A program made the position numbers and the translations under genes. 64,000 nt of DNA from Whalleya microplaca (lineage: Eukaryota; Ascomycota; Sordariomycetes; Xylariales; Xylariaceae): contig MU385710.1 of assembly GCA_022497155.1 (NCBI GenBank), positions 1,798,001 through 1,862,000 of the forward strand, read 5' to 3'. The notes beneath the pieces were generated by a model. That model was given only the letters and a program-made list of their open reading frames with translations. It did not search any database and was not told where the DNA came from. Of the stretch, positions 23,217 through 35,001 are shown one piece after another; position 1 is the first letter of the stretch; each line of letters begins with the position of its first letter.

Positions 23217-23266
23217 TATACACATACACATACACATCCACATACACATCCACATACACATACATA
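23217..23266 (+). repeat. CACATA/CACATC tandem repeat in the YAK1 leader
   Basis: About eight imperfect 6-bp units of the form CACATA or CACATC lie within 140 nt of the start codon. Confidence 0.85.
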
Positions 23267-23352
23267 ACCGCACGACTCGTCCAAGTCTCTACACTGCGTC
23301 CCCCCTCCCCCGCCGAAACTGTCTCCCCTCTCTCTGTTCCCGCCCGACCGCC

Positions 23353-26289
23353 ATGGATCAATGGCAGGGCTATTCCGACGCCGCTGGCGGTTCGAGAAGA
23401 TACAACGGCAACAGCCAGATGACCCCCGGCAGGGAATACGGCCACCAGGCCGGTCCAGTCCAGCAGCACGGACAGGTCCAACCCCACGTCGGCTTCAAGT
23501 ACGATCAGTACCAAGGGCCCATCAACTCGGGGCCCATCAACTCCCATGCCTCGCCGCCCGCCGCGACCTCGCCAATCACCACCCCGCAGCTACGCGATGG
23601 CAATGGTGACGTTGCCATGCCCGACGTCCACGACCCCTACACTGGCATCAAGTACCCCCTGCGCCCGCATCACCAGTCGCACCTCTCCGGCGGCCGCGCT
23701 GCCACCCTTCATTCGCCCTCTGAGCCCTCCGTCGCTGCTCAGCGATACTCCCCCATGGAGGCGCTGTCGCCCACGTCGCCCTACGCGCCGAAGCCCACGA
23801 ACCAGGGCCAATTCTCACCCCATAACGCGCGCCAGTCGCCAACCCGGGCCGAGTATTCTCCCCAGAGCCCGTACTACGGCCGACAGAGCTCGCAGCTCCC
23901 TCCCATCACGCCCTATGCGAATAACCAAGAGGCCTACTCGTCGCCCGGCGTGCCAACCTTGGATGGCACCTTTGCTAATGACCCTAAGTCGCCGAGGAGA
24001 GCGCTTCAGCCCCCCGTGAACATGACTGTCGAAAGGCGGCCGGTGCCTCAATTCAAGAAGCTTGGCGCCACGACAGAGTTGCGGCCCAAGGTCAATACGC
24101 AACCGCCATTCCGTCGCGCGAACCCTGAGGGAGGATTTATAAGCGTACGTGAATCACTACCACTACCACCCAGCAATTATCTGCACGTTTCCATACTAAC
24201 CAGTTTCTAGCCTCTGCAAGCTCTTACCGTTCATCTGCCAGCGACGTATCGCATTTGCAACCCCAACTTCAAATACGAGTCTTCCCGAAATCCACGCCGG
24301 GTGTTGACCAAACCAAGCAAGGGAACAAAGAATGATGGATACGATAACGAAGACAGCGACTATATTCTATACGTCAACGACATCCTGGGCTCTGAAGAGG
24401 CAGGCCACAAGTGCGTTCTCGTCCAGCTTATTATCCTCGAACATTATACTAAGTGCTTTATAGGAACCGATATCTTATACTGGATGTGCTTGGGCAAGGT
24501 ACCTTTGGACAGGTCGTCAAATGCCAGAACCTCAAGACCCAAGAAGTCGTTGCCGTCAAGGTTATCAAGAACCGGACTGCGTATTTTAACCAGAGCATGA
24601 TGGAGGTGTCTGTTCTAGATTTGGTAAGGCCGAGATCCAAACAACAACCGGCTCCTGCAGACGTAGGCGGCTAACAGATCATGCAGTTGAATACGAAGCT
24701 AGACAAAAACGACGATCACCATCTGCTCCGGCTGAAGGATACATTCATTCACCGACAGCATCTTTGCTTGGTATTCGAATTACTGAGCGTCAACCTGTAC
24801 GAACTCATCAAGCAGAACCAATTTAGAGGTCTCAGCACGACGCTCGTGCGAGTCTTTGCTCAGCAGCTTCTTAACGGCCTAGCCCTCCTCAACAAGGCGC
24901 GCTTGATACACTGCGATCTCAAACCCGAGAACATTTTGCTAAAGAACCTTGAGAGTCCGATTATCAAGATTATCGATTTTGGATCGGCGTGTGACGAACG
25001 GCAGACAGTATACACATACATACAGTCTCGGTTCTACCGATCGCCCGAAGTATTATTAGGCCTTCCATATTCGTCGGCAATTGACATGTGGTCACTCGGC
25101 TGTATTGTGGTCGAGCTATTTTTGGGGTTGCCGCTTTTCCCAGGATCCTCGGAATACAACCAGGTCTCGAGAATCGTCGAGATGCTGGGGAATCCCCCAA
25201 ACTGGATGATCGAGGTTGGCAAGCAGGCTGGAGATTTCTTCGAAAAGCGACAAGATGAATTTGGCCGGAAGACGTATCATCTCAAGAGTATGGAGCAGTA
25301 CTCGCGAGAGCGTGGAACGAAAGAACAACCTAGTAAGAAGTACTTTCAAGCAAGCACGCTGCCCGAGATCATCAAGTCGTATCCGATGCCGAGGAAGAAC
25401 ATGAAGCAGAGTGAGATTGATCGAGGTAAGGAGTATGCACCCCACCGCTTATACAGTCGAACTGATGTCGTGCTTAGAAATGAACAACCGGATTGCTTTC
25501 ATTGACTTCGTGCGAGGTCTGCTAACAATCAGTCCCCTGGAGAGGTGGTCGCCTCAACAGGCGAAACTCCATCCATTTATCACCCAGCAGAAGTACACGG
25601 GACCTTTCGTTCCACCCATGAATCTGAAGTCTAGCTCTCTCAACCGGTCTCCGGCTCCCGGGACCCAGCAACAGCAGCAGGCCGCCGAACTTAGCAAGCA
25701 GAGGGCGCAGGCAGCACAAGCTCAGGCTCAAGCGGCTGCTCAAGGGGCCTATGCCATGCAAGCTGCCAATCAGTATCCTCCTTCTCCGCACGGACAACCA
25801 GCCATGTATCCGAACAACGGATTGTACACACCAGGGGGCAGTCATGCTGGCGCGCCACCACCATATGCGGCCAACACATCTCCGTACGGTCAAATGGTCA
25901 TGGGCCAACCACCAGCACAAATGCCTAATGCAAACTACTCCGGTGTTTCTCAAGGAAATCTCTATCAGCAAGCTACGGTCCGAGCTGGTCGTCAACGAGC
26001 GTCAACGATGGACCAGCAGCAAAGCGGCATTCCTGCGGCGATCCAAAGAGTGGCTAGCCATCTCGATCCAAGTCAACCCATCCGACTGCAACCAAGTCCA
26101 GCATACTATCCACCAGCTGCAGAAGGTATAAGTATCGGGGACCCAGGTGCTGGCAGGGTAGCCGGCAGGAGGGACAGCAGGGCGCAGAGAGGTGGCACTA
26201 GAGGCAATCGAGATTTCATCCGCAACTTAGAAGAACGCACCCTCGAAGAAGGGTTTATGGGAGGCACGGGCCAAAGTCCATGGCACTGA
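23353..26289 (+). CDS. YAK1: DYRK-family protein kinase Yak1
   Basis: Five exons, 23353-24144, 24211-24410, 24464-24623, 24687-25425 and 25478-26289, give 900 residues. A disordered Pro/Ser/Gln-rich N-terminus of about 300 residues precedes the kinase domain (about 334-665). Visible motifs are the glycine loop VLGQGTFGQVVKC, the ATP lysine in VVAVKVIKN, the catalytic loop HCDLKPENILL (Asp near 461), DFGSAC, and the DYRK autophosphorylated activation loop YTYIQSRFYRSPE (Tyr near 493 and 495). The C-terminus is Gln/Ala-rich. Yak1 restrains growth downstream of PKA/TOR and promotes stress responses. All four introns are 52-66 nt. The start ATG sits in a good context (CCGCCATGG). Identification is firm. 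Confidence 0.95.
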
Positions 26290-28092
26290 GAAACTTGGAT
26301 GCGATGACGCCATACTACATCGGATTCGAACGCACATGCCTTCTGTGGGTGCTAAGATTACCGGATGTCAATCTCACCCCATGCTTGGCAGATCTGAGGA
26401 ATGACCATAAAGCCTGGGTCGACGAGCAGCCCGAGGATACGTCAGAAGATGCCCCCTTTCAAAACGACACTATCATCCCCACACATCACGACTTTTGAGT
26501 GCGTGAGAGCTGAAGACGTGTAAGATACCCCAGAAAGAAGAGGGTCCAAGCTAGATTGTCCGCAGTTTCCCCTTCTTTTTCTATTTTCATCACATTAGCA
26601 CGGTTGAGGGTTGATGGTATTCTGGTGCACATACAATCGGGAGAGAACTTTGCGGCAGGAGAAGAGATCATTGAAGGAAAGACAGGATTGATTGCTATGC
26701 CGTGGACAGAAGATGCCTTAACGCCGCTTCAGGGGAGGGAGTAGTCGCCCCTACATTATCAATTGCATTTACGAGATTCAAAGACGCAGACGACGACATG
26801 GAGCCTCTCTGTGGCTTCTTCTTTCTCTCTCTCTCTCTCTTCCTTCTTCCTTCTTCACTTTATGTTCACACACATCTATCTATTTTCTATATGCTTGGGA
26901 GTGGGGGGAGGGGTCAAGGAAGGAAACCAGCGGGTTCGTTTGGTCAACGGCGGCGGGCGATGTTGGCCGCGAACTGGGAAACAAAGGACGATGGACGACG
27001 ATGATGGCACGAATGGGATGACTATCACGGGTCATGCTGGTTTTCTGTTAGGAGGTGAGGGTAGTAGAGAGGGAGGAGGAGGAGGGTGGCATCGCATCAA
27101 TTTGGTTGCAGCTGTTTAAACTACTACCTACCTACTTCTTCGTAGTCAGCCAGTAGCAGACAACGGCCTCGTTGAAGTGAGAGATCGAAAAGAGAAAGCC
27201 GGGAAAAGAAAGGGCAACAACAACGTTTGTTCTGCTGCATTTGAAAAATTTGTCTCCTGAAGCCTCGCTTATGTGTGCTTGTTCGCCTGTTCGATACGTA
27301 CAGTAATGTTCCTCCCACCCTTACGTACTGCTACTCAATCTATCCACATGTGATAGGATAGCCAAGACGGAGGGAGCCTTTAGAAACTAGACGCTATTGC
27401 CTTGCAGAATTTTTCTCGAAGCTCGACTTACTCTCCCAGTATATTTACCCATCCTGTTGTGTATGAGTAACATGCCACTCAGCGCTGCTGGATTGAATTG
27501 GCAATCGAGGTCATTGATACGGGGACTAAGTTGAAGGATATTCAATCGTGCAAAGCATATATGTCATTGCCATAGGCATAAGATAGCAGTGAAGAGATCA
27601 TGGTATAGCAATGGTTTTCTATTACTCATATCGTTGTACCCCAAATACGTAGTAAGGCCTATACCGGTGCAGGACTGACTAGGTAGGTTATCCATTCCGT
27701 CCGTCCGTCCATCCACGTAACAGAACGTGCGTGTGTGCCCCTGCTGCGATGCGCATCTAGCAAACAAAATAGTGATACAGAGCTTGATTGATTGGGAAAA
27801 CACAAATGCGTACGTCCCCTCCCTACCCCTTTTTGCCCGTTCGCCTGTCTATAACCCACACCGTACCGTTACCGCATTCGTGGCATTGATGATGTCTTCG
27901 ATCTTCTCTGCGGGTGGGGAAGAAAGCGAAGTCATGCGCGAGCGAGCTGAATACCTGGGCTCCGGTCTGTCCATCGTCCCCGGAACCTCTGCAACCCCCT
28001 CGTCTGAATGCGTTTAATTTGGGGGGTTAGGCATAGTATGAGTACTGGTCGTGGCTGTTCGTCTGGTTGTCGTTGTCTCCCGTCCACGAATC
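26290..28092. other. Convergent 3' region between YAK1 and the RRM gene
   Basis: No gene is supported. A CT-rich simple tract lies at about 26815-26850. The 3' UTRs and polyadenylation sites of both convergent genes should be here. Confidence 0.45.
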
Positions 28093-29351
28093 CTATCTCC
28101 CGGATCGGAAGCCTCGTCCCCGACGATTACTGTTGCCATTGACACCGCCAGTCTGAGCCTGAGGAATGATATTGTCACTGTAGAAGGCCCCGTTCGAGTA
28201 GCCATCGTCAGGCGAGTCCGTGTCCATGGGTTCATCGAATCCCATCGAGCCATCCACCAAGACATTGTTGCCTATCCGTGTCTCGTTGTTGCGCTCTGCG
28301 CGGGGACCCGTAGGCGGCGGGGCGTTGAAGACACCACCGGGCTTCATGTACACGTGAAGGGTTCTGCCGTCAGCCTATGGGACTTGTCAGCGTGAAATGT
28401 TTCTCTTGCTTCGCGTGCGGTGAGCGCGTAAAAAGTAAACTAACAGTCTGGTTGTTGAACGTCTGAATCACTCGATCCGCTCCCTCTTTGCTCTCAAACA
28501 CAACCTCGGCTATCACGATCGGCCGGGTCTTCACGAGCCGGCAGCTGCTGATCAATCCGCCCACGGGCGTCATGGCACTCTCTACGTCGGCGGCCGTCGT
28601 GCCCGGCGCAAAGTTCTGCGCCAGTACGGCGAACGGCCCGGCGAGGCCTCGGATCGTCATTCCGTGTGCTGCGGGCTGCGTCGGCGTCGGGCGCACGTTC
28701 ATCTGCTGCTGTGCTGTGGGCGATGCATTTGCGCGGTTGTATGCGTTGGCAAGTTTGGCGGCGCGATTCGGGCGCGCATTCGAAGGAGCAGGCCTCGCTT
28801 TCTGGCTCGGGGCACCCGGCGCGTGGATTCGTGCTGCCAGCGAGTTCGGCTGCGGCTGGGATCTCCGCGCGTTCTTGTTGCCCTGGGCGCCGTGCAGGTC
28901 GTGCGTCCAATCGCCATTGATGTCACCGGCTGGTATGCGTGCTGCTGAGGACAGCCGCTAGATGACAGCGTCAGTTTCGAAGGCCCAGACAGATGATCAT
29001 GCTCGAGGAGGGGTGGCTGTGATATGAGGCCGTAGGGAGCTTTCATACCTTCTTCACTCCGACGCGGCTCGCCAATGAACCGCCGGCGCCCGAATGTATG
29101 GGTGCGCTAGCCCGGCGCTGGCTATCTCGGCTAAAGATACGCGCGGCGAGGGCTTCATTCTTCTTGCGCTCCCGGCCTGATGGGATTCAAGCATTAGTAT
29201 AGGTGTATAGTATAGGTGTACTTTCGCTCGCAGCAGTAGGTAGTATATTGAATGAGACGTTTTCCTTTTTTCCTGGTTTCCTGATGGTGGGATCAATCAA
29301 CTTACCGGCATTGATGATCTTCTCGAAGTCTGTGGCGTGTTGCTTCGGCAT
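28093..29351 (-). CDS. RRM-containing RNA-binding protein
   Basis: Four minus-strand exons, 29351-29306, 29176-29049, 28957-28445 and 28374-28093, give 322 residues. The N-terminus is basic (DFEKIINAGRERKKNEALAA). The middle is disordered and Asn/Ala/Pro-rich. One RRM lies at about residues 155-240 (MTIRGLAGPFAVLAQNFAPG, AEVVFESKEGADRVIQTF, GRTLHVYMKP), interrupted by the third intron. The C-terminus ends in an RGRGFRSGR basic patch. The general layout of a single RRM with basic termini resembles mRNA export adaptors of the Yra1/Mlo3 type, but I cannot assign it. Intron 1 is 129 nt, longer than most here. The protein is probably nuclear (inference). Confidence 0.78.
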
Positions 29352-30053
29352 GATGTCGTAGGTAACGATGTCTAGAGCTAGAGCCTCGCGGCAGACGAGA
29401 TGAAGGTATGACCGAACTGAATCCGTGAGGCAATTGCCCAAACAGCGCGAAACTTGGACTTTCGTTTGAGAGGCGCGTCGAGGAATACGAAAGGGAATAG
29501 AAAAAACGTCTAGGGGACAAACGCTGAAAAGAAAAAGAAGGCACAGAGGGCAGAAGGCAGAAGGCTGAATGTACCGTCACACTTTGGATGTGGAGTTATT
29601 ATTAGAGGATGGATGGTTGGATTTCTCTCGTCGGGAAGCGCGAAGCAGAAGGTATTGTGCAGGGGTCGGGCGCGTCAGCTCTGTGTGTGGCTGGTACAGT
29701 TTATGATGGATAGGTATGACATACTGTGGCTTGTACAATCACCCCACACCTAATTCTAAGCACTGACCACCTGCACCCTATTGACCTGAATATCTTATCT
29801 TATCAACATTCGAACCTTGAATGTCGGGCAGTAAATTAGGTAAGCTAAGTACCTAGGTACTCCAAGCGATTAACCTAGGGTCAAGCGAGGCCCCAACCCA
29901 CACAATCTTCGTGCATTGAAGGAAAATTGTCGGCTCTCTATTCCGTATTTTCGGACGCCTTTACCAAAAATCTTCTAAGCGTTCCCCCAACACCCTCAAC
30001 CTCCATTTCATCAACTTCACGAATTACGAATTACGCACAAATAGACCGTTACC
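29352..30053. promoter_or_regulatory. Divergent promoter between the RRM gene and uL2
   Basis: A 702-nt head-to-head spacer. It contains the TACCTAGGTA palindrome near 29850 and no ORF likely to be real. Confidence 0.5.
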
Positions 30054-31013
30054 ATGGGTCGCGTGGTAAGTCTGATGCCATTACTACACATCAATGTTCA
30101 ACGTCGGCCATCGTTGCTAAGTTGCGACAAATAGATTCGTAACCAGAGAAAGGGTCAAGGTGGTATCTTCAGTAAGTCTTCCTTTTCATGATGATTAAAT
30201 TGCTGCATCGTAGATATCATACTGACTTTATTATCTAGCTGCCACCACCCGACTACGCAAGGCCCCGGCCAAGTTCCGGTCTCTCGACTACGCTGAGCGC
30301 CATGGATACGTACGAGGCGTGATCAAGGACATCATCCACGACCCGGGCCGTGGTGCTCCCCTCGCCCAAGTCACCTTCCGATCGCCCTACAAGTTCAAGC
30401 AGATTACCGAGACCTTCATCGCGAACGAGGGCATGTACACCGGCCAATTCATCTACGCCGGCAAGAACGCCGCTCTGACCGTCGGAAACGTCCTGCCCCT
30501 CTCGTCCATGCCCGAGGGTACCGTCGTCTCTAACGTCGAGGAGAAGGTCGGCGACCGGGGCACCCTCGGCCGCACCTCCGGCAACTACATCACCATCGTC
30601 GGCCACAACCCCGACGAGGGCAAGACCCGCATCAAGCTCCCCTCGGGTGCCAAGAAGGTCATCAGCAGCAGCTCGCGAGGCATGATCGGCATTGTCGCCG
30701 GTGGTGGCCGAACCGACAAGCCTCTGCTGAAGGCTTCCCGTGCCAAGCATAAGTTCGCCGTCAAGCGCAACAGCTGGCCCAAGACTCGTGGTGTGGCCAT
30801 GAACCCCGTGGACCATCCTCACGGTGGTGTAAGTGCTACTATTACAAGAGTCTCCTTGGTAGTATTAATACTGACATACGCACCCAGGGTAACCATCAAC
30901 ATATTGGTAAGGCTTCGACCATCTCGAGATATGCGGCACAGGGTCAAAAGGCGGGTCTTATTGCTGCGAGAAGAACGGGTCTGCTGCGTGGTACCCAGAA
31001 GACGAAGGAGTAA
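30054..31013 (+). CDS. RPL2: 60S ribosomal protein L2 (uL2)
   Basis: Four exons, 30054-30065, 30135-30171, 30239-30828 and 30888-31013, give 254 residues, the expected cytosolic uL2 length. The start is [20 protein letters not shown]. The conserved ERHGYVRG and [12 protein letters not shown] follow, then the peptidyl-transferase-centre loop [10 protein letters not shown] joined across intron 3 to [11 protein letters not shown]. uL2 is needed for subunit association and peptidyl transferase centre assembly. The first exon is only 12 coding nt, typical of fungal ribosomal protein genes. The coding region has strong third-position C bias compared with its surroundings, as expected for high expression. 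Identification is certain. Confidence 0.97.
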
Positions 31014-31264
31014 GATGTTTTCTCCGGGTCATGGTTAATCAAGGCGGCTGGAGTTTACTTGATTGCACTTTGCATCTCTCTAGGTACTGGTGAGCTTGAC
31101 ATGAGATAGGCTCAATGGGAAGTACCCGGCATTCAGATTCTGCGAACACACACACATACACACACGCATAAAGGTCTTGAAGGTCTCAATTTCCGTGAAA
31201 CGATGGAAAAGCTACTATGTATGAACTGAATGGATGCCCTACGAGCTTGATCAAGGCTTTTGTA

Positions 31265-31268
<4 letters not shown>

Positions 31269-31308
<40 letters not shown>
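31269..31308 (+). repeat. (TC)20 microsatellite
   Basis: A perfect TC run about 255 nt downstream of the uL2 stop codon. Confidence 0.95.
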
Positions 31309-31312
<4 letters not shown>

Positions 31313-31659
31313 TAGTTAGAACTAGGTGTGAGGTGTGAGGCTTGAGCTGCGGCTGTATCTCGCGTACTGGCGTGGTGGCCTCACCTATGGTACCATCTAT
31401 GCCAGCCCATGCCTACATACCTCGGTAATGTAGCTGGGCAATTACTATGTATATGTAGTGGCAGTGGCTGGTGGCGCTATGTCCCGTCATGAGTGGAACT
31501 GGACATTATATCATCGTATGATCAGCCTCATTCCCTACGCCGGCTCCAGCCTACAATAAATCCATAAAAAAACGTATAATAAACGCGTACTAAAACTAGG
31601 ACCTTTAGGACCTTGACATCTTTTGTCTTGACAAACCAAATGGGACCTAGCTTATTACG

Positions 31660-31893
31660 ATGGCATTCTCGACATCCATTTATATGTGCTCAGGGATGAT
31701 CCCTCGGACATTCTCAAAGGCCGTGCGGTCTTACTCGTCCAAGTGCCGCCTGTATAACCCCACCACCATTAACGCCAACACCTTCAACCCCACCATCGTA
31801 CCGTATAAAATCTTCCCCCGCTATAGAAGTACCTATAAGCCTACCTTCCCGACATCAACAACGCTCCCTACATCAGCCAGATCACTGTCCAGC
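31660..31893 (+). other. In-frame, acid-free N-terminal extension of adenosine kinase
   Basis: Starting at an upstream ATG at 31660, 78 codons run in frame and without a stop into the adenosine kinase ATG. The peptide contains no Asp or Glu but many Arg, Lys, Ser, Thr and Tyr, including RTFSKAVRSYSSKCR. This is the composition of a mitochondrial targeting sequence. It could be translated as an alternative isoform or simply be leader. No experimental support was available. Confidence 0.45.
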
Positions 31894-33466
31894 ATGGCCG
31901 CCACCAAGGAATTCGCTCTCCTGTGTCTGGAGAACCCCCTGCTTGGTATGTATACGTTTCTGTCAAGTCGATTGATCGATTGGTGGTCAAGGATATGTCT
32001 ATATATAAGCTACCCCGCCGTCTGATCCAATAACCCCTAGCGAATTATGCCTCGTTTTATAGTCACACTGGCGCTCCTCTCTAGAGCTATCTGTACATCA
32101 TCTATATATAATAACCAAGAATATATCTCCAGATATCCAAGCTGTGGGCAACGAAGACCTGCTCAAGAAGTACGGCCTGAAGGCCAATGATGCCATCCTG
32201 GCCGAGCCAAAGCACGCTCCCCTATACGATGAGCTGCTGAACAACTACGATGCGAAACTGATCGCTGGTGGTGCCGCCCAGAACACCGCCCGGGGTGCTT
32301 CGTACATCCTTCCTCCCAACAGCGTTGTCTACCTCGGCGGTGTTGGCGACGACAAGTACGCCGCCATCTTACAAGATGCCGTGAAGCAGGTTGGGCTCCG
32401 CGTCGAGTACCGCGTTGACCCCAAGGAGCCTACGGGTCGCTGTGGTGTTGTTATCACGGGACACAACCGCAGTCTATGCACGGACCTAGGCGCCGCGAAC
32501 CATTACGACCTCGATCACCTCAAGAGCCCCGAGATCTGGAAGTTGGTGAAGGGTGCTGACTTCTACTACGTCGGTGGCTATCACTTTACTGGTAAGTCTG
32601 GCTTCTTGGGCGACTCGTGCCCTTCTCTTGCCAGTTAGAAGAGGGTACAATACCAAAGCACGTGAACAGGGCCCAACTGACATTCCGTAGTATGTCCCCA
32701 AGCAATCCTGGCCTTAGGCGAGGAAGCCGCTGCGAACAACAAGACGTTTGTCGTCAACGTCTCCGCGCCTTTCATCGCGGAATTCTTCAAGGACCCGTTA
32801 GACGAGTCATCCAAATACTGGGACTACGTGATCTGCAACGAGACGGAGGCGGCGGCGTATGCCAAGTCGCACAACCTCGAGAACACCACCGATGTCAAGA
32901 GCATTGCCAAGAGCATCGCGAACCTGCCCAAGGCCAACACGAAGCGCCCGCGCGTGGCCGTCATCACCCAGGGCACCCTGCCCACCGTCATCGCCACCCA
33001 GGGCCAGGACGAGGTCAAGGAGTACCCCGTCCACACCATCGCGAAAGAGGAGATCAACGACACCAACGGCGCCGGAGACGCGTTTGCTGGCGGTTTCGTA
33101 GCCGGCCTGGTACAGGGCAAGTCACTCGATACCAGTGTTGATATGGGACAGTGGCTCGCTCGCCTAAGCATCAAGGAACTAGGTCCTTCGTAAGTCTACC
33201 CCTTTCCACATCTCATTCTCACTCGTATCGATCAGCACACTCGCATGATGAATTTCAAGGATAGAGTTCATCATTGGTTTTATCCCAATCCAGCGACAAC
33301 CTCTAGGTTCTACTGCTTACAGGCAAATTTCATTTGCCCCTTTGTTTTTATGCCATCTTTCATCTCCCAATTTTGCCCCCTCGTACTTTCCCTGCAGATG
33401 ACTAACACAGTGTCTTCTCTGTGTAGCTATCCATTCCCCAAGCAGACCTACCAACCATCTTCGTAA
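31894..33466 (+). CDS. ADO1: Adenosine kinase
   Basis: Four exons, 31894-31945, 32133-32591, 32691-33189 and 33427-33466, give 349 residues. It is a PfkB/ribokinase-family enzyme that phosphorylates adenosine to AMP with ATP, salvaging adenosine from the S-adenosylhomocysteine cycle. Seen are the start MAATKEFALLCLENPLL, IAGGAAQNTARGASYIL (substrate-binding GG), VVYLGGVGDDKYA, NVSAPFIAEFF and the PfkB signature DTNGAGDAFAGGF with catalytic Asp near 300. The C-terminus YPFPKQTYQPSS sits on a separate 40-nt last exon. The canonical start was chosen because family members begin MAATKEF-like, in the context CAGCATGGCC; an upstream in-frame ATG at 31660 is possible. Introns are 187, 99 and 237 nt, long for this window. 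Confidence 0.95.
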
Positions 33467-35001
33467 ATACAATGTTCGATGAATAACCAGTATCGTCCAC
33501 CATGCTTTGACGTTACTCAACTTTACGCAAAGGCCGGCGTTCTAGAAGGGAAAGGGGGGTTGGTGGGGCGGAGCATTGTAGAGGCGAAAAAAGCATTTAC
33601 TCCTTCTTGCTGGGTTTCAACAACTGGGACAATTTTCCCCCTTCTCCTGGATTCTGATCCTGTCTGTCTGATCTTCCCTTTTTTGTTTTTTTCCCCGTGC
33701 GTGTAAGAGAAACCCCCCAGCCGGATACTTCAACAGGAGCCCGATCTTGATATGGACCAGGCATTTAATGTCGATGAATGAGTCTAGAGATCAATATAAG
33801 CGTGCAACAGTAGGCAACAGATCAAGGTTGCCTGAGAATCTATATACTCTGTTCGGTTACGTGATTGTGAGACCTGTATGTTCAACCTAAGTGCGATACA
33901 TACGAATCATAGGGGCGATGATTGGTAGTATCTGAGGATTGACAACCAGCCAAACCCTTCCTCCATCACTACCACCAAAAAAGGGGTTAGGTAGAGGGTC
34001 GACTTTCTTCACGGAGTATTGATGAATCGTTGTTATCGTCTGAGCAGTTTCGCAGGCTAGCATGGCCAAACCATAGATCGTCTCTAACAGTACAGCTAGG
34101 TTAGGTTGAGAAGCAGAAGTGCTCACTTTTACCTCCATAGGATGGATGGATGGGTGGGTAGATGTGTGCCTCATGTACAACCAGTACAGAGAAAATACAC
34201 CAGGTTCAACACAGCATAGTTGAATGACTATTAAAATTAGGAATTATGCTAGTAACGTACAGTCCTCAGGTTCATTCGTTCGTTTCCTGCCCTATTCAGT
34301 TCCGTACAGAGGTAGGCAATATATACCTACTCATGCTTTACCACATACAACATACGAAATACCACATATTCTGGGAGCTCACGAAAGAGGAATCGGTTCA
34401 GCAAATATTAGATTGTTTAAATCCACAAAGCCTCGGGTGTGAGATTGAATCTACCTAACAGCAGATATGTGGGGGCTAGCTATTAACAAACAACTTCCTG
34501 CTCTCTGAGAAGCAAAACAGTCGGGATATTACAACGATCTGGGAGAGCTGACTCGGAGGAGTCCTCTCTCTCACAGGAAACCATTCATGAACACTTCGTC
34601 GGTCTGCAAAAGCGGCCGTTCGTGCCCTTCTCTCTCTCTCTCTCTCTGTCCAGAAGGGCAGCGGCACTCGGTAGAAATTGAACACATCATCCACATCCGA
34701 AAATGGGCGGGTTGCGCAGTCTTTTTTTTTTGCTCTTTCGGCAGATTGAACATAACTTTTAAACCTCCGGTCTTTCGACCAAGGTCTCGAAGCCAGACTT
34801 CTTCTGCAAATGAGAAACACCCCGTTGGGGATACAAAGCCAGTCCTGAAGATGGTCGGAGCGTTGGGATCATTCTCTCATCCACCATCCTCCTGGCGAAA
34901 ACAGATACGTTGATAGAAGGTAGTTTCTTACCAGTAGTGCTCCCAATAGTCGGTAAATACGCAGTCGTATAAAGACGAACAGAGCCTAGGACTGGCACCC
35001 A
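33467..35001. other. Convergent 3' region between adenosine kinase and the Est1/SMG7-like gene
   Basis: No gene is supported. A (TC)n run lies at about 34630-34648 and a T-run at about 34720. Downstream ends of both genes are expected here. Confidence 0.45.

Larger units (their letters stand above)
19790..23352. other. Long intergenic region, 3' end of the Pub1-like gene and YAK1 leader
   Basis: No gene is supported in these 3.5 kb. Present are a perfect 12-bp inverted repeat at 21166-21190, a T-run at about 22190, CCTA/TAGG clusters near 21465 and 22535, and a CT-rich tract from about 22735. Two four-codon upstream ORFs and a CACATA-type repeat lie in the probable YAK1 leader. Confidence 0.45.

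Noticed and set aside
26280..26498. 72-residue ORF overlapping the YAK1 stop
   Set aside because: No motif, no splice link and it overlaps the YAK1 3' end in another frame.
30253..30822. 189-residue minus-strand ORF
   Set aside because: Antisense shadow of the strongly biased uL2 coding exon.
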